Below, in pieces: positions 33,334-41,623 of a stretch of DNA of 43,746 nucleotides. Source of the stretch: Acinetobacter sp. N54.MGS-139 (GTDB taxonomy: Bacteria; Pseudomonadota; Gammaproteobacteria; Burkholderiales; Burkholderiaceae_F). Every line of letters begins with the position of its first letter. Within the stretch, counting starts at the first letter, position 1. The translations under genes were made by a program, and so were the position numbers. The stretch lies in assembly GCA_000980495.1 (NCBI GenBank), contig LARN01000014.1, forward strand, positions 1 through 43,746, given 5' to 3'. The notes under the pieces are model-generated. The model saw only the letters and a program-made list of their open reading frames with translations, did no database searches and had not been told where the DNA came from.

Positions 33334-34773
33334 TTACTTGGATACCTTTTCTTTGTCAGACGAAGCCTTCTCCGACTTGGACGGCTTACTTCTGTCGAAA
33401 CGTTTCTTGCGTCTTCTGCGGCGTTTTTTCTTTTCTTTTTCCTCGCCGTCGGCTTCACCTTCTTCCGACTTACCCTCGGCAGCTCTTTCCTGACGCAGGC
33501 GCTCCCGCTCCTTGCGGTCCTGGTGCTCGGCTTCTTTGCTCATCTCCAGACGTTCCTCATCGGTTGCGCCTTCGTAGGCCGTCCACCAATCGGCGAGCTC
33601 GTGGGAGGCATCGCCGCTGGAAGCGCGAAGCAAAAGGAAGTCATAAGCGGCGCGGAAGCGCGGATGCTGAAGAAGTTTCATCGCAGCGCGGCGGCTCCTG
33701 ACTAAAAATCTTGGCTGAAGTTTCCAAATAATGGCCATGTCGCTGACGTAGCGGGACTGCAGTCCGTCCCAGCGATAGCTGTCGGCCACTTTCTTGGCGG
33801 CTTCTTCGTAAATCTGTCCCGGTGTTTTGCCGGTGGACTTCGCCACTTCTTCCTTCATCTCGTGCCACAGAAGAACGGCAAAGAGGAAGCTCGTCGAAAT
33901 CGACTTACCGAGCGCGACACGAGCGTCACAGCGCTCCAGACCCTTGCGAACAAAAGGAAGACCGAAAGTGCGTTTCAGAACATCAAAGAGCGGAATCGGA
34001 ATGCTGATGTCATAGCGGTTCATGAGCTCCATGCAGGCAACAGCAGATCCGCTTAAAACCATCTTCGAGAATTCATCCGCCAGACGTGCACTCGGAACCG
34101 AGAGCAGCAGCGTCTGCATGTAATGCATCGGGGCGGCGGTTTTCTCATCGATCGTAAAACCGAGTTTGGCGGCGATTCGGATCGCACGGAGGATGCGGAC
34201 GGGATCCTCACGATAACGAGTGGCCGGATCTCCGATCATGCGGATTTTTCTCTCACGGATATCGTCTAATCCGTGGTGGTAGTCATATAGGTCGCCGCTG
34301 ATAGGGTCGAAATACATCGCATTGACGGTGAAGTCTCTGCGGGCGGCGTCTTCATACTGTTCCCCGAAAACGTTGTCATTGGTAATGACGCCGTCCTCGT
34401 CTTTCGTCACACCTTGTTTGGCAAAGCCGCGAAAGGTCGCAACTTCAATTGTTTCAGCACCCTTGTTGACATGAACCAGACGGAACCGCCTTCCGATAAT
34501 GATGGCGCGTCTTGTGACTTTTTTGACTTCTTCCGGGGTCGCATCGGTCGCCACATCGAAGTCTTTCGGCTTGACCCCGATCAGCAGGTCTCGTACGGCA
34601 CCGCCGACAATAAAAGCTTTGTATCCGGCATCCTGAAGTTTTTGACAGACGGATATCGCAAAAGGACTCACGGCCGAGAGGTCAATTCCGTTTTCTTCTC
34701 TCGGAACAATATGAGCTCTCTTCCGAATTTTTGTCGGCACATTCGCTTTGAAGCCCTCTTCTTCTTTAACCAA
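33334..34773 (-). CDS. pcnB: Poly(A) polymerase I
   Basis: PcnB adds poly(A) tails to RNA and marks it for decay. The 479-residue protein has the class II nucleotidyltransferase motifs IVGGAVRDLL (residues 55-64) and KDFDVATDA (70-78, catalytic Asp pair), RRDFTVNAM and a polymerase rather than CCA-adding middle (PVRILRAIRIAAKLGF). The C-terminal about 65 residues are highly charged (Lys/Arg/Glu-rich), as in other PcnB proteins. The start codon is probably TTG at 34773, with GGAG 8 bases before it; this yields the N-terminus IRKRAHIVPREENGI, which matches family members. It sits in the order hda-HAD-pcnB-folK usual for Burkholderiales. Confidence 0.94.
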   Translation of the reverse strand: MVKEEEGFKANVPTKIRKRAHIVPREENGIDLSAVSPFAISVCQKLQDAGYKAFIVGGAVRDLLIGVKPKDFDVATDATPEEVKKVTRRAIIIGRRFRLVHVNKGAETIEVATFRGFAKQGVTKDEDGVITNDNVFGEQYEDAARRDFTVNAMYFDPISGDLYDYHHGLDDIRERKIRMIGDPATRYREDPVRILRAIRIAAKLGFTIDEKTAAPMHYMQTLLLSVPSARLADEFSKMVLSGSAVACMELMNRYDISIPIPLFDVLKRTFGLPFVRKGLERCDARVALGKSISTSFLFAVLLWHEMKEEVAKSTGKTPGQIYEEAAKKVADSYRWDGLQSRYVSDMAIIWKLQPRFLVRSRRAAMKLLQHPRFRAAYDFLLLRASSGDASHELADWWTAYEGATDEERLEMSKEAEHQDRKERERLRQERAAEGKSEEGEADGEEKEKKKRRRRRKKRFDRSKPSKSEKASSDKEKVSK

Positions 34774-34800
34774 CTCTCGTACTCCGCACGGACACAGCTC

Positions 34801-35493
34801 TTAGAACAGCTTATGTTCGCTGAATAATTCCAGAATTTCCCAATGTCTCTCCTGAGCCGTACTTCTTAATCGGTCATCGGGATTCGTTGCTACAGTCTTT
34901 CCTCCGTGACGGGCCACATGATCAAGCAGCGGAAAATCGTTCATGGAATCGGAAAAGAACGCCGACTCCTTCAGATCCGCCGTTGAACCGCCGCACTTCT
35001 GTATAAAACGCTCGGCGTTAACGACCTTTTGCGCTGCAAAGTTTTCACTGATCCAGCGCCCTGTAAACTCTCCGTCGGGCTTTTCGTCCGGTTCGGCGCA
35101 GATCAGGTCACGAATACCGAAAAGCTCGGCAATCGGTTCCACCGCGTAACGGTATGAGGCAGTAATCATGACAACTCTAGCACCGGCCTCACGGTATTTT
35201 TTGACGAGATCCACTGCGATGGGCAGTACGTGCGGCATGATGTCCCGCTTTAAATACTGAACTCGGAGTTCATCGAGTTCGCGGCGCGGGAAACGCGCCA
35301 GCAGCTTCATTTCAAAATCTTCGAATTTATTGATATCGAGGCAGCCGTTTTTATAGTCGACGTCGTATTGAATTCGTTCGGCGCGAAGCTGCTTTTCGTC
35401 TTTGCCGACGTGGGAAAGCAAAGTTTCGGCCCACAGGATTGAGCTGTCGACGGGAATCAAGGTGCCGTCTAAATCAAAAAACGCGTATTTCAC
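34801..35493 (-). CDS. HAD-superfamily hydrolase, subfamily IB (SerB-like)
   Basis: A 230-residue phosphatase-like protein of the HAD IB group. It starts with the nucleophile motif FFDLDGTL (two Asp residues), has VVMITASYRYAVEP for motif II and the late FFSDSMNDFPLL for the metal-binding motif. Such proteins include phosphoserine phosphatase-like and histidinol-phosphatase-like enzymes; the substrate is open. The start is GTG 35493, overlapping the hda stop by four bases (GTGA), with AAGGAAG upstream. A gene of this type follows hda in many Burkholderiales. Confidence 0.88.
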   Translation of the reverse strand: MKYAFFDLDGTLIPVDSSILWAETLLSHVGKDEKQLRAERIQYDVDYKNGCLDINKFEDFEMKLLARFPRRELDELRVQYLKRDIMPHVLPIAVDLVKKYREAGARVVMITASYRYAVEPIAELFGIRDLICAEPDEKPDGEFTGRWISENFAAQKVVNAERFIQKCGGSTADLKESAFFSDSMNDFPLLDHVARHGGKTVATNPDDRLRSTAQERHWEILELFSEHKLF

Positions 35494-36200
35494 CGATCTT
35501 CCTTTGTGTCTTGATTGCGTTCGAGCCATTCTTTAATTAAGGGGATGGTCACGGCTCTTTTTGCTGACATGGCATAACGGTCCAAGCTGTGAAGCAGATT
35601 ACTCATCGTGTGCATGTCGCGCGGAAAATTATTCTCGATCCAGTTCAGAACTTCCGGCGCCACTTTCAGGCCGGTCTGAGAAGCCGCCTCCAGAATAACC
35701 TGACGCTTTTGTTCGTCGGACAGCGGAGAGAGCTCAAAAACCACGCCCCAACTGAAACGGCTGGTGAGGTCTTTGCGAAAGCCCTGACGTTCAAAATCTT
35801 TCGGACTGCGGTCTGCAGTCACGACAAGATGGGTTCCGGGATGCTCCCGCACGGTGTTGTATAGAACGAACAGCTCCTGCTGTTGTTCCGGCCTCAGATC
35901 TTGGACATTGTCTACGGCGTAGATTGTGCGGTTTTCGTCGAAAGCAGGAACGCCCTCGCTTTGTTTGCCCAAAGCGCGTACAAGGTGTGTTTTGCCCACA
36001 CCTTCGTATCCCCAAAGGTAACTAAACTGCGGTCCGCGTCCTTCCTTCAGCTCGGAAATCACGGCGACAGCTTCGCTGTTCGACCCCACAATAAAATTAG
36101 AGAGAGTCGGCTGTTTTTCAGGGAAAAAATCCAAAGGAAGCTGACCCCTTATTTGTTCCTTCTTGTCTTTCTCGGATTCAACCAAATCGTTAACCTGCAT
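35490..36200 (-). CDS. hda: DnaA regulatory inactivator Hda
   Basis: Hda is a DnaA-like AAA+ protein that, bound to the sliding clamp, stimulates DnaA-ATP hydrolysis and so limits re-initiation of replication. The 236-residue protein contains QLPLDF (residues 20-25), a clamp-binding motif, Walker A GYEGVGKT (64-71), YAVDNVQDL as Walker B region, and a sensor-2-like end (NFPRDMHTMSNLLHSLDRYAM). Like other Hda proteins it lacks the DnaA DNA-binding domain. It is the first gene of the leftward operon running to panC. Confidence 0.93.
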   Translation of the reverse strand: MQVNDLVESEKDKKEQIRGQLPLDFFPEKQPTLSNFIVGSNSEAVAVISELKEGRGPQFSYLWGYEGVGKTHLVRALGKQSEGVPAFDENRTIYAVDNVQDLRPEQQQELFVLYNTVREHPGTHLVVTADRSPKDFERQGFRKDLTSRFSWGVVFELSPLSDEQKRQVILEAASQTGLKVAPEVLNWIENNFPRDMHTMSNLLHSLDRYAMSAKRAVTIPLIKEWLERNQDTKEDR

Positions 36201-36351
36201 CAGTCTGTTTGTGTACTTTTCGGATTCTAAAGGTTTCTCGGTAAGACTGAGATTAATCGGCCTTTCTCGTTGCTACTCAAAACGAAACAGCTCGCCCCCG
36301 TCGTCTTTTCCTCGGGTTTATCCTAGGCTGAACTGGATCGGAGGAAAATCC

Positions 36352-36804
36352 ATGACAATGACATTTAATGAATCACGATGGCCTAGAGAAAACGCAATCA
36401 AGGTAGTGAAAGGCAACGGTGTGAGCAAGCTCGCTGTTTTTATGGATCCGATGTGTGTTTACTGCAAACGGCTCAGCCGCGAAACGCTCGCCAATTTAAT
36501 GAACGTCACCATCTACTGCTACATTTGGCCGTTCTTAAGCGAAGAATCCAAAGAGATCGCCGGCTGCATCTACTCCAGCGCCGACAAGGCAGACGCCTTA
36601 GTCCGCTGGATGAAATACGATCAGATGCCCACCGGAATGTCGAATGAATATTCGGAAGAAATGATCGAACAGAACATCGCGTTGGCTGATTACCTCGGTC
36701 TTCAAGGGACGCCCGCAATCTTTTTATCCGACGGTCGCGGACCATTCGGAGCAATGAGCGCCAAAGCTCTTACCCACAAGATCATTTCTGCCGAACATTA
36801 TTAA
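36352..36804 (+). CDS. DsbC-like thioredoxin-fold protein without a signal peptide
   Basis: A 150-residue thioredoxin-fold protein that resembles the catalytic domain of DsbC/DsbG disulfide isomerases: LAVFMDPMCVYCKRL with a Cys35-Val-Tyr-Cys38 active site, and GLQGTPAIFLSDG with the cis-Pro at 121. The helical insert of DsbC is present, but both the N-terminal dimerisation domain and any export signal are absent. GGAGG stands 7 bases before ATG 36352, so the short start is well supported. A cytoplasmic reductase or isomerase is therefore likely; alternatively, export could use another route. It is divergent from hda and precedes purM, separated from it by a terminator. Confidence 0.85.
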   Translation: MTMTFNESRWPRENAIKVVKGNGVSKLAVFMDPMCVYCKRLSRETLANLMNVTIYCYIWPFLSEESKEIAGCIYSSADKADALVRWMKYDQMPTGMSNEYSEEMIEQNIALADYLGLQGTPAIFLSDGRGPFGAMSAKALTHKIISAEHY

Positions 36805-36822
36805 TTTGCATTCGTTTCTCAG

Positions 36823-36847
36823 AGCCGGCTCATCGCCGGCTTTTGTT
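36823..36847 (+). terminator. Terminator of the DsbC-like gene
   Basis: AGCCGGC and GCCGGCT around a five-base loop, followed by TTTGTTTT. Confidence 0.87.
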
Positions 36848-36983
36848 TTCTCTGCTTCACAAAACACCTGCAGGATAGCTTTGTTAGCAATTAACCGCAT
36901 CGGCGGAATTGAATTACCGCTCAGAGGCCTTTTCTCCTCTAAAATTGAGCAATTCCCAATCTTCAATCTCAAAGCTGTTAAAG

Positions 36984-38018
36984 ATGACAAAAACTCTTTC
37001 CTATGCAGACTCCGGAGTCTCCATCGACGCCGGCGACGAGTTAGTTGAACGCATCAAACCCTTCGCTAAAAAAACGCTGATTCCCGGCGTTCTCGGTTCT
37101 ATCGGCGGTTTCGGCGCTTTATTTGAAATCTCCAAAGATTACAAAGAACCGGTTCTGGTTACCGGAACAGACGGCGTGGGCACCAAACTGAAACTCGCTT
37201 TCCTGCTGAATCGTCACGACACCGTCGGCCAGGACTTGGTCGGTATGAGTGTCAATGACATCCTGGTTCAAGGCGCTAAGTCTTTATTCTTCCTTGACTA
37301 CTTCGCCTGCGGTCATCTTGATGTTGACGTTGCCGAACGCGTTGTCAAAGGCGTCGCACACGGCTGCGAACTTGCCGGCTGCGCATTGATCGGCGGTGAA
37401 ACCGCTGAAATGCCGGGCATGTATCCGGCCGGAGAATACGACCTTGCGGGCTTTGCCGTAGGTATCGTCGAAAAGAGCCAAATTATTGACGGCAGCCATA
37501 TCAAACCGGGTGACGTTGTTCTCGGACTGGCTTCGAGCGGCCCCCACTCCAACGGTTTCTCTTTAATCCGTAAGGTTGTGGAAGTTTCCGGCAAGCCCTG
37601 GACAACCGAACTTTCCGACGGAAAGACCTTAGCTGACGCCGTCATGGAACCGACCCGCATCTACGTCAAACCGGTTCTTGAAGCCATGAAGAGCGTAACC
37701 ATTAAAGGCATGGCCCATATCACAGGCGGCGGACTGCTTGAAAATATTCCCCGCGTCCTGCCCGAAGGCACTCAGTGCGTCATCAAAGCAGGTTCCTGGA
37801 AGCGTCCGGCTGTTTTTGACTGGCTCCAGCAGGAAGGCCATATCGAAGATCATGAAATGTATCGCGTCTTCAATAACGGCATCGGCATGGCCGTCATCGT
37901 CGCCGCCGAAGAGGCCGAAAAAGCTCAGAAAGCTTTGGAAGCCGCCGGCGAAACGGTTTATCGCATCGGAGCGATCGAAGCCCTGCCTGCCGGCGAAGCA
38001 CCCTGCGTCGTTCGCTAA
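36984..38018 (+). CDS. purM: Phosphoribosylformylglycinamidine cyclo-ligase
   Basis: PurM closes the imidazole ring to make aminoimidazole ribotide, the fifth purine step. The 344-residue protein begins [17 protein letters not shown], as family members do, and shows [42 protein letters not shown] and [17 protein letters not shown]. Length is that of E. coli PurM (345). ATG 36984 is chosen over an ATG 25 codons upstream, which would add an unconserved stretch. No PurR-like site was recognised. Its neighbourhood with hda is usual for betaproteobacteria. Confidence 0.96.
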   Translation: MTKTLSYADSGVSIDAGDELVERIKPFAKKTLIPGVLGSIGGFGALFEISKDYKEPVLVTGTDGVGTKLKLAFLLNRHDTVGQDLVGMSVNDILVQGAKSLFFLDYFACGHLDVDVAERVVKGVAHGCELAGCALIGGETAEMPGMYPAGEYDLAGFAVGIVEKSQIIDGSHIKPGDVVLGLASSGPHSNGFSLIRKVVEVSGKPWTTELSDGKTLADAVMEPTRIYVKPVLEAMKSVTIKGMAHITGGGLLENIPRVLPEGTQCVIKAGSWKRPAVFDWLQQEGHIEDHEMYRVFNNGIGMAVIVAAEEAEKAQKALEAAGETVYRIGAIEALPAGEAPCVVR

Positions 38019-38039
38019 GCATTAGTATTCTCGCTAATT

Positions 38040-38070
38040 GAGCCTCCTTCGGGAGGCTCATTTGTTTTTA
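38040..38070 (+). terminator. Terminator of purM with UUCG loop
   Basis: GAGCCTCC and GGAGGCTC close on the tetraloop TTCG, followed by ATTTGTTTTT. Confidence 0.9.
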
Positions 38071-38111
38071 GTTTCATTACACTGAAAAAGTAATCGGCTT
38101 CGAGGACGACC

Positions 38112-39083
38112 ATGAGCAAACCTATCACCGACTCCATCTTGAGCAGCGAAACCCGAGTTTTTCTCATGTGCTGCGACTTGCGAAGCTTTTCTGCAGTTGC
38201 GCATGCCCTGGGCATCACTCAGTCTGCTGTTTCGAAGATCATTCGGAAATTTGAAAACGCCATCGGATTTGAGTTGTTTATACGCAACTCCCGGCCGCTG
38301 ACGCTAACACCGGAAGCTCATTTGCTGCACCGTCAGCTTCGGGGTCTCAAAGGCGAGATGACGCGCTCTTTATCCTCTCTGCAGAGCAAAAACTACATTA
38401 AGCCGATTCTGCGCATCGGAATCTTGGAAAGCCTGCATTTAAATTTGGGCCTGGCGATCCTCAAAAATCTTCTGCCGAATCTGTCCCAGATCGTCATGCT
38501 GACCGCCAGCGCCAATGTTCTGATACAGAGACTCATCGAACGAAAGCTCGACCTCATTATCACTAATGACGTTTCAACCGAACCTTCACATGTCTTTAGG
38601 AAACTGCTTTTTCATGAACCGTCCGTTTTAATTCTTCCCAAACCTTTTGAGAAAGACCCGGATCAAAACTGGACTTGGCAGCGTCTTGCCGTCTGCGGGC
38701 TGCCGCTGATCCGCTATTGGAACGAGAGCGGCGCCGGTGAGATCAATGAGATGTTCATGAAAACGCACGGGCTAAGATTCCCCGACAAAATATCTGTCGA
38801 CACTAACTCTCTTCTGGTCACGCTCGTCTCTCAAGGCATCGGCTGGGGGTTTTCGCGGCCGACAACCGTGATTGAAAACATCCATATGCATTCTCATTTC
38901 ATCGTCCGTGAAATGCAGAAACCAAACTTTAGCCGCGAAGTGTATTTAATTGGACGGGAACAAGAATTTGTCGTGGAATCCGAGGTCATTGCTGAAATTG
39001 CCAAACAGTTCGTGCAAGAGAATATTATTCCCGAAAGTCTCAAATTTGCGCCTTGGGTCAAAGATGGATTTACGGTTGGATAG
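38112..39083 (+). CDS. LysR-family transcriptional regulator
   Basis: A 323-residue regulator. The helix-turn-helix is at about residues 20-75 (LRSFSAVAHALGITQSAVSKIIRKFENAIG), and the effector-binding domain runs from about 100 (LRIGILESLHLNLGLAIL) to 300. GAGGA precedes the ATG at 38112. It points in the same direction as the DcuC-asparaginase-amidohydrolase genes and lies 170 bases upstream of them, so it probably controls them in answer to a C4-dicarboxylate, asparagine-like amide or related ligand. Confidence 0.9.
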   Translation: MSKPITDSILSSETRVFLMCCDLRSFSAVAHALGITQSAVSKIIRKFENAIGFELFIRNSRPLTLTPEAHLLHRQLRGLKGEMTRSLSSLQSKNYIKPILRIGILESLHLNLGLAILKNLLPNLSQIVMLTASANVLIQRLIERKLDLIITNDVSTEPSHVFRKLLFHEPSVLILPKPFEKDPDQNWTWQRLAVCGLPLIRYWNESGAGEINEMFMKTHGLRFPDKISVDTNSLLVTLVSQGIGWGFSRPTTVIENIHMHSHFIVREMQKPNFSREVYLIGREQEFVVESEVIAEIAKQFVQENIIPESLKFAPWVKDGFTVG

Positions 39084-39120
39084 AAACTTATTTCATTGAT
39101 TCCATACAAATAAATGACAA

Positions 39121-39135
39121 TTTAGAAAATCTAAA
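39121..39135. promoter_or_regulatory. Possible LysR operator upstream of the DcuC-type gene
   Basis: TTTAGA-AAA-TCTAAA is a perfect 15-base palindrome containing T-N11-A, between the LysR stop and the carrier gene. A second palindrome, CTTCGG-TTT-CCGAAG, is at 39163-39177. Either could be the regulator's site. Confidence 0.4.
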
Positions 39136-39253
39136 GTATTCCAAAACGGCATAGATCTTATTCTTCGGTTTCCGAAGCCGAATCCTAAAATATTGGTATA
39201 GCCTCAAACCACAAAAGAGGTTTCCAACCAAAAATCCCAAAAAGGAGAAAACT

Positions 39254-40522
39254 ATGCCAATCACAGGCTGGATTGCCATCCTCGTCCTGATCGTCATGTG
39301 CTACATGCTGATCAAGCAGTACGAAACTCGTATGGTGCTGTTCGGGGGCGGTTTCATTCTCTGCTGCATTTCCCTCACCCCGATGGCAGGCTTAAACGCC
39401 TTTGCCAAAACCATGACCAACGGCGCTTTGATCATGGCCATCTGCTCGGCTACCGGTTTTGCCTATTGCGTCACGTTCACCGAATGCGACCGTTCTTTAG
39501 TGCATTACCTGACCCGTCCGATCCGCAACGTCGGTATTCTGATGATTCCGATCACTTCGCTGCTCACCTTTGCGATCAACATCGCTATTCCCTCTGCTGC
39601 CGGTGTCGGCGCCGTTGTGGGTACGACTTTGATTCCTCTGCTTCTTAGGGCCGGCTTCAAACCGGCTGCCGCGGCAGCCGCCGTTCTGATGGGTACCACG
39701 GGCTCCCTGCTTTCTCCGGGCTTGTCTCACAATGCCTACGTTTCCGACATGGCTCATATGTCCATCATGGACTTAATCAGCTACCACGGCATCTACTCCT
39801 TGATGATCGGTGTGGTAGGTGCCGTCGGCCTGTGCATTGTCTGCTGGGTTTTGGGCGACAACAAAGGCGAAAAAATCGCTGAAGCCAACCCCGCCTCCGA
39901 TGCAGAACCTTCTAACTTCAAAGCCAACCCCATCAAGGCTTTCGTTCCGCTGATCCCGATCATCCTCATGCTCGTGTTCACGTTCTGGATTCCTTCCGTC
40001 AAGATGGGCGTCGCACAAGCCATGCTGATCGGTACGATCGTCTGTCTGATCGTTGCCATGTGCGACCCGCAGAAGTTCTCCAAGCAGTTCTTCAAGGGCA
40101 TGGGCGACTCTTACGGAAGCATCATGGGCATCATCATTGCGGCGGGCGTGTTGGCGGCCGGTTTAACTGCTTCCGGCTTGATTAAAGGCCTCATCGCTTT
40201 GATGGTCCAGTCCAAGGAAATTGCTCAGTGGGGCGGCTCCATCGGACCGTTCGTCCTTTCCGTTCTGATGGGCAGCGGCGACGCAGGTGCCATGGCCTTT
40301 AACAGTGCCGTTACACCGCACGCTCAGGAATTCGGAATGCAGATCCACAGTCTCGGCTCTCTGGCTTTCTTGGCCGGCGCCGCTGGTCGTACGGCTTCCC
40401 CGATTGCCGGTATCACCATTCTTGTTGCCGGCTTGGCTAAAGCCAACCCATTCGATGTTGCAAAGAGAACGTTCCTTCCGATGGTCGTCGCCGTTATTCT
40501 CCTTGCCATCTTTATGAGATAA
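39254..40522 (+). CDS. C4-dicarboxylate carrier, DcuC type
   Basis: A 422-residue inner-membrane carrier with about 11-12 segments. It resembles DcuC-family anaerobic C4-dicarboxylate transporters in its paired re-entrant regions: IAIPSAAGVGAVVGTTLIPLLLRAGFKPAAAAA and the mirrored MGSGDAGAMAFNSAVTPHA and GRTASPIAGITILVAG. DcuC carriers exchange or release fumarate, succinate and aspartate. Next to an asparaginase, aspartate or asparagine is a reasonable substrate here. AAGGAG lies six bases before the ATG. It heads a three-gene operon. Confidence 0.85.
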   Translation: MPITGWIAILVLIVMCYMLIKQYETRMVLFGGGFILCCISLTPMAGLNAFAKTMTNGALIMAICSATGFAYCVTFTECDRSLVHYLTRPIRNVGILMIPITSLLTFAINIAIPSAAGVGAVVGTTLIPLLLRAGFKPAAAAAAVLMGTTGSLLSPGLSHNAYVSDMAHMSIMDLISYHGIYSLMIGVVGAVGLCIVCWVLGDNKGEKIAEANPASDAEPSNFKANPIKAFVPLIPIILMLVFTFWIPSVKMGVAQAMLIGTIVCLIVAMCDPQKFSKQFFKGMGDSYGSIMGIIIAAGVLAAGLTASGLIKGLIALMVQSKEIAQWGGSIGPFVLSVLMGSGDAGAMAFNSAVTPHAQEFGMQIHSLGSLAFLAGAAGRTASPIAGITILVAGLAKANPFDVAKRTFLPMVVAVILLAIFMR

Positions 40523-40537
40523 AAAGAACTTCTCAGC

Positions 40538-40559
40538 GCGGGAAGAAAAAACTTCCCGC
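40538..40559 (+). promoter_or_regulatory. Intercistronic hairpin after the DcuC-type gene
   Basis: GCGGGAAG and CTTCCCGC form a perfect 8-bp stem with an A6 loop between the carrier and the asparaginase genes. There is no T run, so it may stabilise the upstream message or set the ratio of products. Confidence 0.5.
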
Positions 40560-40593
40560 TTCACAACTACACCTCAAACCAGCGAGGTCAGTC

Positions 40594-41589
40594 ATGACAA
40601 AACCTAAAATCGCAGTCATCGGCACCGGCGGCACAATCGTCAGCAGCGGTTCGACTGCAACACAAATGACGGGCTACAGCATCACGGATGCCGATATTCA
40701 TACGATTGTGACGGCTCTGCCGGAGCTCAATGACATCGCTGAAATTGCCACTTTCTCAGTCTTCAATATTGGTTCGAGCAATATAAACCTCTCTAATTGG
40801 CTCAAACTCGTGCGTCTCATCAATAAGCTGTCTGAGGACGACTACGACGGTTTTGTCGTGACGCACGGGACCGACACCATGGAAGAGACCGCATTCTTTG
40901 CGAATCTGACTTTGAAGACAGATAAACCTGTCGTCTTCACAGGCTCCATGAAACCGGCCTCGGCCCTCTCTGCCGACGGACCTTTAAATCTTCTAAACGC
41001 CGTGCGTTTGGCCGGCTCTCCCAAAGCGCAAGGCAAAGGTGTCCTCGTTGCGCTTAACGGCGCCATTCACGGGGCTCGCGACGTCGTCAAAACCAACTCC
41101 GTAGCCGTTGAAACCTTCAAGTCTCCGAACAGCGGCCCGCTCGGATACATCATCGGAGATCAAATTGAATTTCTGACCGAGTCCGCCAAACCGCACACGC
41201 TTCAATCCTGCTTCGAAGTCGACGAAACAGACACTGCTGACAAGTATCCGAAAGTCTGCGCGCTTCTTTGCTGCGCCGACCAAAACTCAGACTTTCTCGA
41301 AGCAGCCATTGACAAGGACTATCACGGCATTGTTTTAAGCTGCACTGGAAACGGTTCCGTTCCGTTGGTATTCGAACCCGTCCTTCAGAAGGCCCGGAAC
41401 GTCATCTGCGTGCGTTCCAGCAGGACCGGAAGCGGACCTGTAACAGAGGGGATGACGCGGTGGCAAGTCAACGGTATTATTCCCTCAGGAACCTTAAATC
41501 CTCAAAAAGCAAGAATCCTGCTTCAGTTAAGCCTTAAGAAGTTCGGGCTTGATCAGGAAAAAATTAAAAAGATCTTCAAAACATATTGA
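40594..41589 (+). CDS. L-asparaginase, cytoplasmic
   Basis: A 331-residue asparaginase/glutaminase-fold enzyme that should hydrolyse L-asparagine, or a close amide, to aspartate and ammonia. All catalytic residues of the family are visible: Thr14 in GTGGTI, Thr93-Asp94 in THGTDTMEE, and Lys166 in DVVKTNS. There is no signal peptide, so it works in the cytoplasm, although the motifs are of the type II (AnsB) kind, whose best-known members are periplasmic. GAGG lies six bases before the ATG. The aspartate made could feed fumarate respiration or leave by the DcuC-type carrier upstream. Confidence 0.92.
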   Translation: MTKPKIAVIGTGGTIVSSGSTATQMTGYSITDADIHTIVTALPELNDIAEIATFSVFNIGSSNINLSNWLKLVRLINKLSEDDYDGFVVTHGTDTMEETAFFANLTLKTDKPVVFTGSMKPASALSADGPLNLLNAVRLAGSPKAQGKGVLVALNGAIHGARDVVKTNSVAVETFKSPNSGPLGYIIGDQIEFLTESAKPHTLQSCFEVDETDTADKYPKVCALLCCADQNSDFLEAAIDKDYHGIVLSCTGNGSVPLVFEPVLQKARNVICVRSSRTGSGPVTEGMTRWQVNGIIPSGTLNPQKARILLQLSLKKFGLDQEKIKKIFKTY

Positions 41590-41623
41590 TCTTCCTTTGA
41601 TCAATTAATCCTAAGGAGAAAAC

